NCBI GenBank assembly: GCA_000335715.1
Contig: AMYZ01000001.1
Location: 1 to 64,000, forward strand
Length of the DNA stretch: 64,000 nt
Source: a beta proteobacterium L13
GTDB lineage: Bacteria; Pseudomonadota; Gammaproteobacteria; Burkholderiales; Chromobacteriaceae
Direction: 5' to 3'
A model generated the notes under the pieces. It was not told the DNA's origin, made no database searches, and was given only the letters and a program-made list of their open reading frames with translations. The translations under genes were made by a program, and so were the position numbers. Positions 19,555 through 28,844 of the stretch are shown piece after piece. The stretch's first letter is position 1. Each line of letters starts with the position of its first letter.

Positions 19555-19944
19555 CTATTTTTCCAGCCGCAGCTCCTCGGGGGTGTCGTCGCGGTCTCCG
19601 TGCGGGTGCTGCTGGTAAATTTGCGAAAACGCTTCGCGCCCTTTGGTGGCCTGCGGCGGGCACTGCAGGTTGTCCAGCTGCACTTGCTCGCAGTAGCAAG
19701 CTAGCTGGCACTGCAGGCGGTGGATGGGGTGGCGGGCCAGGGCAATGCCTGCTTGTTCCAGGTGGTGCACCAGCTGTAAAAGCGAGTGCTGTGGCAGGGT
19801 GTACAGCAGGGTGAGGTGGCCGCTTTGCGCATCGGCGCGGGTTCGGATACCGAAAGCCTCAGCCAGCAAGTTGGCCGCACGGTGGGTCTGCTCCGGCTTG
19901 GCCAGCTTGAGCATGCGGCATTTGAAGTGATCGGTGCCCGGCAT
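19555..19944 (-). CDS. Conserved-looking small protein of unknown function, Cys-containing
   Basis: A protein of about 129 residues, starting MPGTDHFKCRMLKLAKPEQT. The middle part reads like a small alpha/beta fold (HLTLLYTLPQHSLLQLVHHL), followed by CQLACYCEQVQLDNLQCPP, four cysteines in a C-x3-C-x-C...C pattern that could bind a metal, and a charged C-terminus. It begins 35 nt after the ctpA stop on the same strand, so it may be the last gene of the gpmI-envC-ctpA unit. I do not recognise the family. Confidence 0.6.
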   Translation of the reverse strand: MPGTDHFKCRMLKLAKPEQTHRAANLLAEAFGIRTRADAQSGHLTLLYTLPQHSLLQLVHHLEQAGIALARHPIHRLQCQLACYCEQVQLDNLQCPPQATKGREAFSQIYQQHPHGDRDDTPEELRLEK

Positions 19945-19979
19945 GGCGTACCCCCGACAGGGCACGCCATGCATGCCCG

Positions 19980-21368
19980 CTAGTTACCTGCTTTTTTCAG
20001 CAGGATTTGCTGAACTTTCAATACATTCAAGGCTTGATTGAGCTGGGTGTCAACCGGCTTGCTGTCATCGTCCGCGGCTTTGGCTGCAGGCTTGGCTGCC
20101 GGTGTGGCTGCTTTGCTTGCGGCAGGCTTGGCAGCCGGGGTGGCATCTTCACCGGCGGGGTTGCTCAGGTGTTTTTCCAGGTCGGCTTCGCGGATGCGCA
20201 GGCCGCTGGCTTCGCTGCCATCTTCGGCAATGATGTCCGGTGTAATGCCTTTGGCCTGGATGGAGCGGCCGCTAGGCGTAAAGTAGCGCGCCGTGGTCAG
20301 CTTGATGCCGCCTTCGTTGGATAGCGGCAGTACCGACTGTACCGAGCCCTTGCCGAAGGTTTGCGTGCCGACAATCAGCGCGCGCTTGTGGTCTTGCAGG
20401 GCGCCGGCCACGATTTCGGAAGCAGACGCCGAGCCGCCGTTTACCAGTACCACCAGCGGTACGTTTTTCAGCTCGGCCGGGGCTTTGGCGTAGTAGTCGG
20501 TGGCCTTGCCGCGCATGTAGTACTTGCTGTTGGCGTACAGGCGCATTTGCGCATCGGTGACACGGCCTTCGGTATACACCACCAGCGCGTCTTTGGGCAG
20601 GAAGGCGGTGGATACGCCCACCGCACCGTTCAGCAGGCCGCCCGGGTCGTCGCGCAGATCCAGCACGATACCTTTGAGCGGCGCCTTGTTGTCCTTGTAC
20701 AGGCCGCTTAGCGCCTGGGCGAAGTTTTCTACCGTGTGTTCCTGGAACTGGGCCACCCGCACATAGCCGAAGCCCGGCTCCAGCAGGCGCGATTTCACGC
20801 TCTTGGTCTGGATCACGGCACGGGTCAGGGTGAACACCAGTGGTTTGGATTCGGTCTTGCGGGCGATGGTCAGGGTCACCTTGGTGCCCGGTTTGCCGCG
20901 CATGCGTTTTACCGCATCGTTCAGCGACAGGCCGCGCACCGGGGTGTCGTCGATCTTCACGATCAGGTCACCGCTCTTGATGCCGGCTTTCTGCGCCGGG
21001 GTGTCTTCGATCGGGGCAACCACTTTTACCAGGCCATCTTCGGCGCCGATTTCGATGCCCAGGCCGCCAAACTCGCCCTGCGTACCTTCGCGGAATTCCT
21101 TGAAGGCCTGCGGATCAAAGTAGTCGGAGTGCGGGTCCAGGCCGGACAGCATGCCCTTGATGGCTTCGTTGATCAGTTTCTTGTCTTCTACCGGCTCGAC
21201 GTAGTCCTGCTTGATGCGGCCAAATACTTCGACAAAGGTACGCATTTCATTCAGCGGCAGCACGCTCTCGCCTTTGTCGGCGAAGGCTTGCACGCTGAGG
21301 GTCAGTGCACCGCCCAGCAGTGCACCGGTGGTGAGCAGGGCAATCTTGCGTGTACGTGGTGTGGTCAT
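19980..21368 (-). CDS. ctpA: C-terminal processing peptidase, S41 family (periplasmic)
   Basis: A 462-residue protein with a signal peptide (about residues 1-30), a PDZ domain (GGLGIEIG through GDLIVKIDDTPVRG, residues 100-180), and the S41 catalytic domain with NGGSASASEIVAG (nucleophile Ser) and GTQTFGKGSVQ (general-base Lys). The tail is Ala/Pro/Lys-rich, low-complexity, then helical. CtpA-type proteases control peptidoglycan hydrolases and envelope proteins. Its place after envC, a hydrolase activator, fits that role. It starts 20 nt after the envC stop. Confidence 0.93.
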   Translation of the reverse strand: MTTPRTRKIALLTTGALLGGALTLSVQAFADKGESVLPLNEMRTFVEVFGRIKQDYVEPVEDKKLINEAIKGMLSGLDPHSDYFDPQAFKEFREGTQGEFGGLGIEIGAEDGLVKVVAPIEDTPAQKAGIKSGDLIVKIDDTPVRGLSLNDAVKRMRGKPGTKVTLTIARKTESKPLVFTLTRAVIQTKSVKSRLLEPGFGYVRVAQFQEHTVENFAQALSGLYKDNKAPLKGIVLDLRDDPGGLLNGAVGVSTAFLPKDALVVYTEGRVTDAQMRLYANSKYYMRGKATDYYAKAPAELKNVPLVVLVNGGSASASEIVAGALQDHKRALIVGTQTFGKGSVQSVLPLSNEGGIKLTTARYFTPSGRSIQAKGITPDIIAEDGSEASGLRIREADLEKHLSNPAGEDATPAAKPAASKAATPAAKPAAKAADDDSKPVDTQLNQALNVLKVQQILLKKAGN

Positions 21369-21388
21369 GGTCCAGTGTCTCGCCTGGC

Positions 21389-22690
21389 CTAACGGGCCCA
21401 GGATTGTGGATTGATGGGTCTGCCCAGATAGCGCAGCTCGAAGTAAAGGCCGGTTTCGCCGCTTTCCATCGTGCCGCTGGTACCCAGTACGTCACCCGCC
21501 TTCACGCCGGCGCCGTTACCACGGGCCATGGCCGAGAAGCCGGTATACACGGTGAGGTAGTTGCCACCGTGGTCGATAATCATGGCGTTGCCGAAGCCAC
21601 GCAGCCAGTCAGCATAAACCACGGTGCCATCAGCGACAACGCGCACTGGCGTACCAGGGGCGGTGCGGATGTACAGGCCTTTCCAGCTATTGCCTTCACC
21701 GCGTGCCGCGCCAAAGCGGCCGGCAATTTCACCGGATACCGGCAGCTTCATGCGGCCTTGCAGGCTCTTGAAGGCACGGCCTGATGCACTGCCGTCTACC
21801 ACTTCGTCTACCCGCTCCACAGGGGGGGCTTTGGGCTCTGGCGGCGGTTTTTTGCCCTGTTTCTTGGCCTCGGCCACCTGCTGGCGGCGTTTTTCTGCGG
21901 CCAACCTGGCGGCTTCTTCGCGCGCCTTTTTAGCGGCGGCGGCTTTCTTGATGGCTTCCTGGCGACGGCGCTCGATTTCGGCATTAATGCGTGCGATCAG
22001 CACCGTCAGCTGTTTTTCGTCTTCTTTCAGCTGCTGCAGCCGGGTTTGCTGGGCGCGGATGCTGGCATCGAGCTGGCTGACTTGTACCTGGCGCTGGTTC
22101 TTGGCGGCTTCTATGCGGCGCTTTTGCTGCACTTTTTCGGCCGACATGCGGCCCAGGCGTACCAGCTCGTCTTCCAGGCGCTCGGTAATGGCCTGCAGCT
22201 GAATTTCTTGGTCGCGCAGCCTGGCAATCAGTTCCTGCTGCGCGCGTGAAATATGGGTGTAGTAGGTCAGGTCGCGGCTGGCCTGGTTCGGGTCGCCCTG
22301 GTTCAGCATCAGGTTCATGGCGTCGTGCTGGCCGCGCTTGTAGGTGCTGGCCAGCAGCTTGCCCACGCGCTGGCGCGTTTCAGCTACCTTCATGCGGATG
22401 CCCAAGAGCTCGGCCTGATACTGCTCCAGCTGGTTGCTGGAGCTGCCCTGTTTCTGCTCTAGCGCGTTCAGCGCCTCGTGGGTGGCTTCCAGTGCTTCTT
22501 CTGATTGCGCGATGGCACTGGCGGTTTGCTGGCGTGCGGCTTCTTTCTGCGCAATGTCTTGCTGCAGGGTGGTAATGGCTTTGCGCACGCTTTGCAGATC
22601 CTGCTGCGGGGCAGCAGGATCCAGCGGCTTGCTGGCAGGGGCCGCGTTGACGGCGCCTGCCAGCAGGGTCAGGCACAGCAGCTTTTTCAC
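21389..22690 (-). CDS. envC: Murein hydrolase activator EnvC-like protein
   Basis: A 433-residue protein with a signal peptide (about residues 1-16), long coiled-coil segments (residues 30-250), a Lys/Ala/Glu-rich linker, and a C-terminal LytM (M23) domain. The LytM domain lacks the zinc ligands: WKGLYIRTAPG stands where an active enzyme would have HxGxD, and LYFELR replaces HxH. That degeneracy is the EnvC hallmark; such proteins activate amidases AmiA/AmiB at the septum. It overlaps gpmI by 4 nt, a gene order also seen in pseudomonads. Confidence 0.93.
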   Translation of the reverse strand: MKKLLCLTLLAGAVNAAPASKPLDPAAPQQDLQSVRKAITTLQQDIAQKEAARQQTASAIAQSEEALEATHEALNALEQKQGSSSNQLEQYQAELLGIRMKVAETRQRVGKLLASTYKRGQHDAMNLMLNQGDPNQASRDLTYYTHISRAQQELIARLRDQEIQLQAITERLEDELVRLGRMSAEKVQQKRRIEAAKNQRQVQVSQLDASIRAQQTRLQQLKEDEKQLTVLIARINAEIERRRQEAIKKAAAAKKAREEAARLAAEKRRQQVAEAKKQGKKPPPEPKAPPVERVDEVVDGSASGRAFKSLQGRMKLPVSGEIAGRFGAARGEGNSWKGLYIRTAPGTPVRVVADGTVVYADWLRGFGNAMIIDHGGNYLTVYTGFSAMARGNGAGVKAGDVLGTSGTMESGETGLYFELRYLGRPINPQSWAR

Positions 22691-24213
22691 TGGAACTCGA
22701 TCAGCGATTGGCCGGTCATTTCGGCCGGTTGTTCAATGCCCATCATGGCCAGCAGCGATGGGGCGATATCACGCAGCGCACCGCCATCCTTGATGGTAGC
22801 CGTGCGGCCAACGTACAGGAACGGCACTTTTTGCAGGGTGTGCTGGGTGTGCGGCTGGTGGTTGGCGTTATCGAACATCTGCTCGCAGTTGCCGTGGTCG
22901 GCGGTGATCAGTACTTCGCCACCGGCTGCCAGCATGGCGTCCACGCAGCGTTGTACGCAGGTGTCCAGTGCTTCCACGGCTTTCACCGCAGCGTCGAATA
23001 CACCGGAGTGGCCCACCATGTCGCCGTTGGCGTAGTTGCAGATGATGGCGGCGTACTGGCCGCTTTCGATGGCCGCTACGATCTTGTCGGTGACTTCCGG
23101 CGCGTTCATTTCCGGCTGCAAGTCGTAGGTGGCTACCTTCGGCGACGGCACCAGGATGCGGTCTTCGCCGGGGTAAACCTGCTCTTCGCCACCGTTGAAG
23201 AAGTAGGTGACGTGCGGGTATTTCTCGGTTTCGGCAATGCGCAGCTGTTTCAGCCCCAGGCCGGACAGGTACTCGCCCAGGCCATTGCTGATTTTTTGTG
23301 GTGCGTAGGCCACCGGGTGTTTGTAGGCTTCGCCGTAGCTGGTGAGGCTGGTGTACAGCGCAAACTCGGGCTGGCGCACGGCAAAGCCGTCGAAGGCCGG
23401 GTCGGTCAGCGCGCTGGTCAGCTGGCGGGCGCGGTCGGCACGGAAGTTCATGAACACGGCCACGTCGCCATCCAGCATCTTGAGCGGCTCGCCGATCACG
23501 GTGGGTTTGACGAACTCGTCGTTCTCGTCGCGGGCGTAGGCGGCGGCCAGCGCTTGCAGGGCGGTGTCGGCGTGGAATTCGCCTTCGCCTTCCACTACGG
23601 CGCGGTAGGCACCTTCCATGCGTTCCCAACGCTTGTCGCGATCCATGGCCCAGTAGCGGCCGGTGACGCTGGCCACGCGGGCGTGCGGACAGCTTGCCAG
23701 TACGTCCTGCAGGCGCTGCAGGTAGATTTCGGCGCTGCGCGGCGGCGTGTCGCGGCCATCCAGGAAGGCGTGCACGGCAATGCGGCCAACCCCGGCGGCT
23801 TCGGCGGCGCGGATCAGGGCAAAAATATGGTTTTCGTGGCTGTGTACGCCGCCGTCGGACTGCAAGCCCATCAGGTGCAGGGTGCTGCCGTTGGCCTTGG
23901 CAGTAGCAATGGCCTGCGACAGGACAGGGTTGCTGGCAAAGGTGCCGGCTTCGATATCGCAATCGATGCGGCTGATGTCTTGCTGCACGATGCGACCCGC
24001 GCCGATATTGAGATGGCCCACTTCGGAATTGCCGAACTGGCCGCTGGGCAGGCCGACGTTGTGTTCGGAGGCGTCGATCGTGCCGTAGGGGTAACGTGCT
24101 TTGAGCGCGTCCCAGTGCGGGGTGTTGGCCGCCAGAATGGCGTTATCGTCGCCTTCCAGGCGGTGGCCGAAGCCGTCAAGAATCAGCAGTAGAACGGGCG
24201 TTACCTTGCTCAT
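22687..24213 (-). CDS. gpmI: 2,3-bisphosphoglycerate-independent phosphoglycerate mutase
   Basis: A 508-residue alkaline-phosphatase-superfamily enzyme starting MSKVTPVLLLILDGFGHR, with the catalytic serine in LPSGQFGNSEVGHLNIGAGR (near residue 62) and the metal blocks DGRDTPP, NYANGDMVGHSG and TADHGNCE. It interconverts 3- and 2-phosphoglycerate with two Mn ions. The ATG at 24213 is chosen by alignment; the open frame extends a further 36 codons upstream without conservation. It is the first gene of the gpmI-envC-ctpA unit. Confidence 0.95.
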   Translation of the reverse strand: MSKVTPVLLLILDGFGHRLEGDDNAILAANTPHWDALKARYPYGTIDASEHNVGLPSGQFGNSEVGHLNIGAGRIVQQDISRIDCDIEAGTFASNPVLSQAIATAKANGSTLHLMGLQSDGGVHSHENHIFALIRAAEAAGVGRIAVHAFLDGRDTPPRSAEIYLQRLQDVLASCPHARVASVTGRYWAMDRDKRWERMEGAYRAVVEGEGEFHADTALQALAAAYARDENDEFVKPTVIGEPLKMLDGDVAVFMNFRADRARQLTSALTDPAFDGFAVRQPEFALYTSLTSYGEAYKHPVAYAPQKISNGLGEYLSGLGLKQLRIAETEKYPHVTYFFNGGEEQVYPGEDRILVPSPKVATYDLQPEMNAPEVTDKIVAAIESGQYAAIICNYANGDMVGHSGVFDAAVKAVEALDTCVQRCVDAMLAAGGEVLITADHGNCEQMFDNANHQPHTQHTLQKVPFLYVGRTATIKDGGALRDIAPSLLAMMGIEQPAEMTGQSLIEFQ

Positions 24214-24357
24214 ATGTCTTCCGTGCGGGCAAATATCGGGTGGGGTATGCAGGTCAGGCTGCATAGCTGTCTGACAGGAATAGTATTGTATCGCGCCTTG
24301 CCTGTCAGCGCCGAGCCGCACGGCTGTTGGTAGCCGCCACGTTACACACTGCCGGGT

Positions 24358-24807
24358 TTAACGGTTTTTCTTGCGTCGTATGTATAGTGTCTTGTGCACC
24401 TTGGCTACCAGCTCGCCCTGGCTGTCGACTACGTCTACTTCCAGCTCGGGCAGGTATTTGTCACCGTTCGCGGTGGCGTGGCGGACTTCGTCCAGCCAGC
24501 TGTCGTGCAGCTGGAAACGGGCGGTAACCACACCCTTGCCTGGCTTGACGTAGTCTACGCGGCCGGCTTTGTCCCACACGATGTAATCGTTGCCCAGGTT
24601 CTTCAGCGTCATCAGCATGAAAAATGGGTCGGTCATGGCGTACAGGCTGCCGCCAAAGTGCACACCCACGTAGTTGCGGTTGGTCAGGCCCAGGCACAGG
24701 CGTACTTCTACCTGTTTCCAGTCTGGTGCGATGCGGGCTACCTTGATACCGGCACCCCAGAACGGGGGCCATAAGTTGAATACGGTTTTGGCTAGGCGAT
24801 GGTTCAT
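24358..24807 (-). CDS. DUF4442 hotdog-fold putative thioesterase
   Basis: A 149-residue protein with the hotdog signature GVHFGGSLYAMTDPFFMLM, in which NYVGVHFGG is the helix-capping segment of PaaI/YiiD-like acyl thioesterases. The DUF4442 branch lacks a defined substrate. It is probably a cytoplasmic acyl-CoA thioesterase. It is a single gene between gpmI and xseA; no ribosome binding site is evident. Confidence 0.82.
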   Translation of the reverse strand: MNHRLAKTVFNLWPPFWGAGIKVARIAPDWKQVEVRLCLGLTNRNYVGVHFGGSLYAMTDPFFMLMTLKNLGNDYIVWDKAGRVDYVKPGKGVVTARFQLHDSWLDEVRHATANGDKYLPELEVDVVDSQGELVAKVHKTLYIRRKKNR

Positions 24808-24907
24808 GATGTGTGTGTTGTGAAACGTCTGTTTGAATCATGCCATCGTCGGCAATTTGCCCAAGGGCGTCAAGCATCTGGCCACCGGGCAGGTGGCCAG
24901 GCTGCGG

Positions 24908-26263
24908 CTAGAACGGTAGTTCGCTCTGCGTGCCGTGCAGTGGCTCGATGCGCGCCCCTGTGATGCCCTCGGCCAGATGGATCTGCACATGCTCGCCGTA
25001 TTGCAGCTCGCCTGGCGAGCGTACCACCTGGCCTGCGGCGTTTTGCACGATGGCGTAGCCACGGGCCAGTACCGCTTCCGGGTTCATGGCCAGCAGGGTA
25101 GCCTCCAGCCGGCCCAGCGCCAGCCTGCTGTGTGCCAGGCGCTGGTGGATGGTGGCCTGCAGGGCTTGTGCCTGGTGCTGTAGCCCGGCTTGCTGGCGGC
25201 GGATATCGGGCCGCTGCCGTTGCAGGCGGTGTTGCAGGCTGCCAATGCGCCAGCCGCGCTGCTGCAGGCCTTGTTGCAGGCTGCGTTGCAGGCGGGCTTG
25301 CAGCTGTTGCAGGCTGGCTTGCTGGCGGCGCAGCTTGTCGCCTGGGTGTTGCAGGCGCCGCGCCAGGTAGTCCAGGCGCTGGCTTTTGTCGGTGAGCAGG
25401 CGGCCCAGGGCGCGTGCCAGGTGGCGGCGCGTCAGGTCAAGGCTTTGCTGCATGGCCTCGCGGCTGGGCGATACCATCTCGGCGGCGGCGGTGGGGGTAG
25501 GGGCGCGGCGGTCGGCCACGAAGTCGGCAATGGTAAAGTCGGTTTCGTGCCCCACGCCGCTGACTACGGGCAGGGTACTGGCGGCAATGGCACGGGCCAC
25601 CGGCTCTTCGTTAAAGGCCCACAGGTCTTCGATGCTGCCACCGCCACGGCATACGATCAGCACGTCTACTTCCTGGCGCAGGTTGGCCGCGGCGATGGCG
25701 GCGGCAATCTGCTGCGCCGCAGTCTGGCCCTGTACCTGGCAGGGGTAGAGAATCACTTCGATGGACGGCATGCGCCGGCGCAGCGTGGTAACCACGTCGC
25801 GCAGGGCGGCGGCGGCGGGGGAGGTGACGACACCCACCCGGCGTGGGTGATCGGGTAGTGTCTGCTTGCGCTGATTGTCGAACAATCCTTCTTTTTCCAG
25901 CTGCGCCTTCAGCCGCTCGTACGCCTCGTACAGGCGGCCCAGGCCGGCCGAGCGCATGCTGTCTACGTTGATCTGGTAATCGCCCCTGGCTTCGTACAGG
26001 GTTACCGTGCCGCGCAGCTCTACCTGCATGCCCTCTTGCAGGCGAAAACCCAATGCGGCCAACTTGTTACGGAACATCACGCAACGTACTTGCGCCCCGG
26101 CGTCTTTCAGCGAGAAATAGCCATGGCCGGAGGCGGCCAGTGTCAGGTTGGAAATTTCGCCGCCTATCCACATGGGCGGCAGGCCGCTCTCCAGCAGGTC
26201 GCGGGCCATACGGTTCAGAGAGCTGACGCTGATGACGTCGTTTTGTGATGCGCCGAAAAACAT
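24908..26263 (-). CDS. xseA: Exodeoxyribonuclease VII large subunit
   Basis: A protein of about 451 residues with the N-terminal OB-fold (VISVSSLNRMARDLLESG, WIGGEISN, GHGYFSLKD), the catalytic domain (VGVVTSPAAAALRD, VCRGGGSIEDLWAFN, SGVGHETDFTIADFVAD) and a long Gln/Arg-rich coiled-coil arm (residues 280-390). With XseB it degrades single-stranded DNA. I start at the ATG at 26263; a GTG at 26281 is possible and neither has a clear ribosome binding site. It is divergent from the exbB operon. Confidence 0.92.
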   Translation of the reverse strand: MFFGASQNDVISVSSLNRMARDLLESGLPPMWIGGEISNLTLAASGHGYFSLKDAGAQVRCVMFRNKLAALGFRLQEGMQVELRGTVTLYEARGDYQINVDSMRSAGLGRLYEAYERLKAQLEKEGLFDNQRKQTLPDHPRRVGVVTSPAAAALRDVVTTLRRRMPSIEVILYPCQVQGQTAAQQIAAAIAAANLRQEVDVLIVCRGGGSIEDLWAFNEEPVARAIAASTLPVVSGVGHETDFTIADFVADRRAPTPTAAAEMVSPSREAMQQSLDLTRRHLARALGRLLTDKSQRLDYLARRLQHPGDKLRRQQASLQQLQARLQRSLQQGLQQRGWRIGSLQHRLQRQRPDIRRQQAGLQHQAQALQATIHQRLAHSRLALGRLEATLLAMNPEAVLARGYAIVQNAAGQVVRSPGELQYGEHVQIHLAEGITGARIEPLHGTQSELPF

Positions 26264-26337
26264 GCTTGTCAAGTCATCCACAGAGGGCAGTAAAACAAAA
26301 GCAGGCTGATTGCTTATGCATGCAGCGTGCGGTGGGG

Positions 26338-26485
26338 TAAATTGAAAAAATCAAAAACTTTTAAAAACAATGACTTACTGTGGTGGCGTAATTTGTGTGC
26401 AATGTGGCAGCAGGCTTGTTTTTACAAGGGGATAGGCCGTTGCACCAGCTTCATCCACAGGGTTATCCACAGCTTTTGTGGATGT
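26338..26485. promoter_or_regulatory. AT-rich tract plus cluster of three DnaA-box-like 9-mers between xseA and exbB
   Basis: The xseA-exbB gap is about 365 bp. At 26341-26380 it is strongly AT-rich with A/T runs. A little further on lie TCATCCACA (26451-26459), a perfect consensus box TTATCCACA (26463-26471) and TGTGGATGT (26477-26485, a weaker box on the other strand). A further TCATCCACA straddles the xseA start (26274-26282). The gap must also hold the divergent promoters. Whether DnaA acts here is untested. Confidence 0.5.
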
Positions 26486-26628
26486 TTGGTAAAAGCCTAG
26501 AAAAAATCGACACTTAGCACCAGAACTTGGGACAATGTCTCATCTGCGGGCGGTGATGCAATCGTGTTGCGCCGCTGCCGCCTACCCGATAAAGTTTAAC
26601 GCTTGCTCAATCAAGGGAGAATCCCCTC

Positions 26629-27240
26629 GTGCTGTCTATCATTGAAGCCGCTGGCTGGCCGATCTGGACCATCATCATTGCTTCCATTATCTCCCTCACT
26701 ATCACCATCGAGCGCTTTTACAGCCTGCGTGCCGCGCTGGTGGTACCCAAAGGGCTGCTGGCGCAAACCCTGCAACAGCTACGCCGTGGTGGTGCCAGCC
26801 GCGACATGGTAACCGAACTGCGCGGGCACTCGCCCTTGGGCCGCCTGCTGGCTGCCGGGCTGCGCCAGGTGAACGCGTCGCGCGACGTCATGAAAGAGGC
26901 CATCGAGGACGAGGGCCGGATCGTGGCGCACGAACTGGAGCGCTACCTGACTACGCTGGGCACCATTGCTGCCATGTCACCGTTGCTGGGCCTGCTGGGT
27001 ACCGTTATCGGCATGATCGAGATCTTCGGTTCGCAATCGCCTGCCGGCACCGACCCGCGCGTGCTGGCGCATGGTATTTCGGTGGCGCTGTACAACACCG
27101 CATTTGGCCTGGTGGTGGCGATCCCCAGCATGATTTTCTACCGCCACTTCCGCGCCCGCGTGGATGATTTCCTGGTGGAAATGGAAGCCCAGGCGGTGCG
27201 CCTGGTTGAGGCCATTCACGGCGACCGCCACGGCGACTAG
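26629..27240 (+). CDS. exbB: MotA/TolQ/ExbB proton channel family protein
   Basis: A 203-residue membrane protein with an N-terminal helix (residues 5-30) and the MotA/ExbB signature AAMSPLLGLLGTVIGMIEIF followed by GISVALYNTAFGLVVAIPSM, the second and third helices. With the ExbD-like protein it should form a proton-driven motor energising TonB-type transport. It starts with GTG; AAGGGAGA about 10 nt upstream supports this. It opens a tight operon exbB-exbD-lpxK-trm112-kdsB-adk. Confidence 0.92.
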   Translation: MLSIIEAAGWPIWTIIIASIISLTITIERFYSLRAALVVPKGLLAQTLQQLRRGGASRDMVTELRGHSPLGRLLAAGLRQVNASRDVMKEAIEDEGRIVAHELERYLTTLGTIAAMSPLLGLLGTVIGMIEIFGSQSPAGTDPRVLAHGISVALYNTAFGLVVAIPSMIFYRHFRARVDDFLVEMEAQAVRLVEAIHGDRHGD

Positions 27241-27248
27241 GAGCTGGC

Positions 27249-27668
27249 ATGAACTTTCGACGTCGTGGCCATCGTGAAGAGCCGGAAATCAACTTCATTC
27301 CGTTGATCGACCTGCTACTGGTCATCCTGATCTTCCTGATGGTGACCACCACCTACTCGCGTTTTTCCGAGTTGCAGGTCAGCCTGCCGCAGGCCGAAGG
27401 CAAGGCCGAAGAAAAGAAAAGCGCCGAACTGCGTGTAGAGGTGAGCCGGGATGGGGAGTACCGCGTAAACGGTAGCCGCCCGGCAGACAAGTCGGTAGCG
27501 GCACTGAGCACGCTGCTGAAAACCCTGTCCAGCGGCAAGCAGAACCCGGTGGTGATCATCAGCGCCGATGCCCAGGCCACGCACCAGTCCGTGGTGTCGG
27601 TGATGGAGGCCGCGCGCTTTGCCGGGCTGAGCCAGCTGACCTTCTCTACCCAGTCGGTGGCGCCGTGA
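27249..27668 (+). CDS. exbD: ExbD/TolR family biopolymer transport protein
   Basis: A 139-residue protein with a single N-terminal transmembrane helix carrying the essential proton-binding Asp (NFIPLIDLLLVILIFLMV) and a C-terminal periplasmic domain of about 90 residues. It partners ExbB. It starts 9 nt after exbB and its stop overlaps the GTG start of lpxK (GTGA). Without tonB nearby, a role in lipid export or another TolQR-like function cannot be excluded. Confidence 0.9.
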   Translation: MNFRRRGHREEPEINFIPLIDLLLVILIFLMVTTTYSRFSELQVSLPQAEGKAEEKKSAELRVEVSRDGEYRVNGSRPADKSVAALSTLLKTLSSGKQNPVVIISADAQATHQSVVSVMEAARFAGLSQLTFSTQSVAP

Positions 27669-28681
27669 GCAGGCTGGAACGGCACTGGTACCGCCCTGTC
27701 TGGTGGATGACAGCCCTTCTGGCCTTGCCCGAAGGGCTGTTTGCACTGTTGGCCGCACTGCGCCGGCTGCTGTATCGCTGCGGCCTGAAAACCGTTACCA
27801 CCTTGCCGGTGCCGGTGGTCATCATCGGCAATATCAATGTGGGCGGTGTCGGCAAGACGCCACTGACCGAAAGCCTGCTGCGCGACTTTGCCGCTCTGGG
27901 GGTGAGGGTAGGGGTGATCAGCCGCGGTTACGGTGGCAGTCACACCAGCCCCACGCTGGTGTCGGCCCGGACGCCGGCCAGCCTGGTCGGCGACGAGCCG
28001 CTACTGTTGGCCGCGACGGGTGCGCCGGTAGCGGTAGGGCGTGACCGGATTGCTGCCGCACGGCTGCTGTTACAGCAGCACCCTGACCTGGCGCTGATCC
28101 TGAGTGACGACGGTTTGCAGCACTACGCCTTGGGGCGGGCGCTGGAAATTGCGGTGCTGGATGGCGAGCGTGGCCTGGGTAACGGCCACCTGTTGCCGGC
28201 AGGTCCCTTGCGCGAGCCAGCCGCGCGTTTGCGCAGCGTGGACGCTATCGTGGTAAATGGTGGCGACGCCAGCCGGCTATCGTTGCCGCCTGGGGTGCCC
28301 TGTTTTCGCCAGACGCTGGCGCCGGGCGCGTTTTACCGTGCGGCCAACCCTGCCGACACGCGCCAGGCGCAGGACTTTGCCGCGGAGCGCGTGGTGGCGC
28401 TGGCCGGTATCGGCAACCCGCAACGCTTTTTTGACACCCTGCGGCGCCTGGGTGTGACCTTGCAGCGCAGCATCGCCCTGCCAGACCACCACCCGCTAGC
28501 GGAGACCGACCTGCCGCAGGATGCCGACGCCGTGATCGTGACCGCCAAGGACGCGGTCAAGTTGCAGTGCGTCAATCATGCTAGACTATGGATTCTGCCC
28601 GTGGCCGCGCGGCTGGAGCCCGATCTGGCCCCGTGGATACTGTCCCGACTGAAAGAAACAAATGGACGCAAAATTTCTTGA
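27665..28681 (+). CDS. lpxK: Tetraacyldisaccharide 4'-kinase
   Basis: A 338-residue protein with an N-terminal hydrophobic segment and a P-loop in the typical LpxK context ([15 protein letters not shown], near residue 60), then ISRGYGGSH and the DDGLQHYAL block containing the metal-binding Asp residues. It phosphorylates the lipid A precursor at the inner membrane. GTG start overlapping the exbD stop. Its 3' end overlaps the trm112-like gene by 20 nt. Confidence 0.94.
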   Translation: MSRLERHWYRPVWWMTALLALPEGLFALLAALRRLLYRCGLKTVTTLPVPVVIIGNINVGGVGKTPLTESLLRDFAALGVRVGVISRGYGGSHTSPTLVSARTPASLVGDEPLLLAATGAPVAVGRDRIAAARLLLQQHPDLALILSDDGLQHYALGRALEIAVLDGERGLGNGHLLPAGPLREPAARLRSVDAIVVNGGDASRLSLPPGVPCFRQTLAPGAFYRAANPADTRQAQDFAAERVVALAGIGNPQRFFDTLRRLGVTLQRSIALPDHHPLAETDLPQDADAVIVTAKDAVKLQCVNHARLWILPVAARLEPDLAPWILSRLKETNGRKIS

Positions 28682-28844
28682 AATTCTGGTTTGCCCGCTG
28701 TGCAAAGGCCCGCTGCAGCTGGACAAGGCCAAGCAGGAACTGATCTGCAAGGGCGACCGCCTGGCGTACCCTATCCGTGATGGCATCCCCATGATGCTGG
28801 AAAGCGAAGCCCGCGAGCTGGCCCCCGAGGAAGAAGTGCAATGA
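28662..28844 (+). CDS. Trm112 family protein
   Basis: A 60-residue protein, [20 protein letters not shown], followed by [18 protein letters not shown], the short Trm112/YcaR zinc-ribbon-like fold (CPxC present, second Cys pair reduced to a single Cys). In proteobacteria it sits between lpxK and kdsB, as here; the role is unclear. The start lies inside lpxK and the stop overlaps the kdsB ATG (ATGA), so the three genes are translationally coupled. Confidence 0.9.
   Translation: MDAKFLEILVCPLCKGPLQLDKAKQELICKGDRLAYPIRDGIPMMLESEARELAPEEEVQ

Noticed and set aside
26338-26485. Chromosomal replication origin
   Set aside because: Only three box-like sites, of which one is perfect, and no dnaA, dnaN, gyrB, parAB or rpmH gene nearby. 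Kept only as a DnaA-box cluster.
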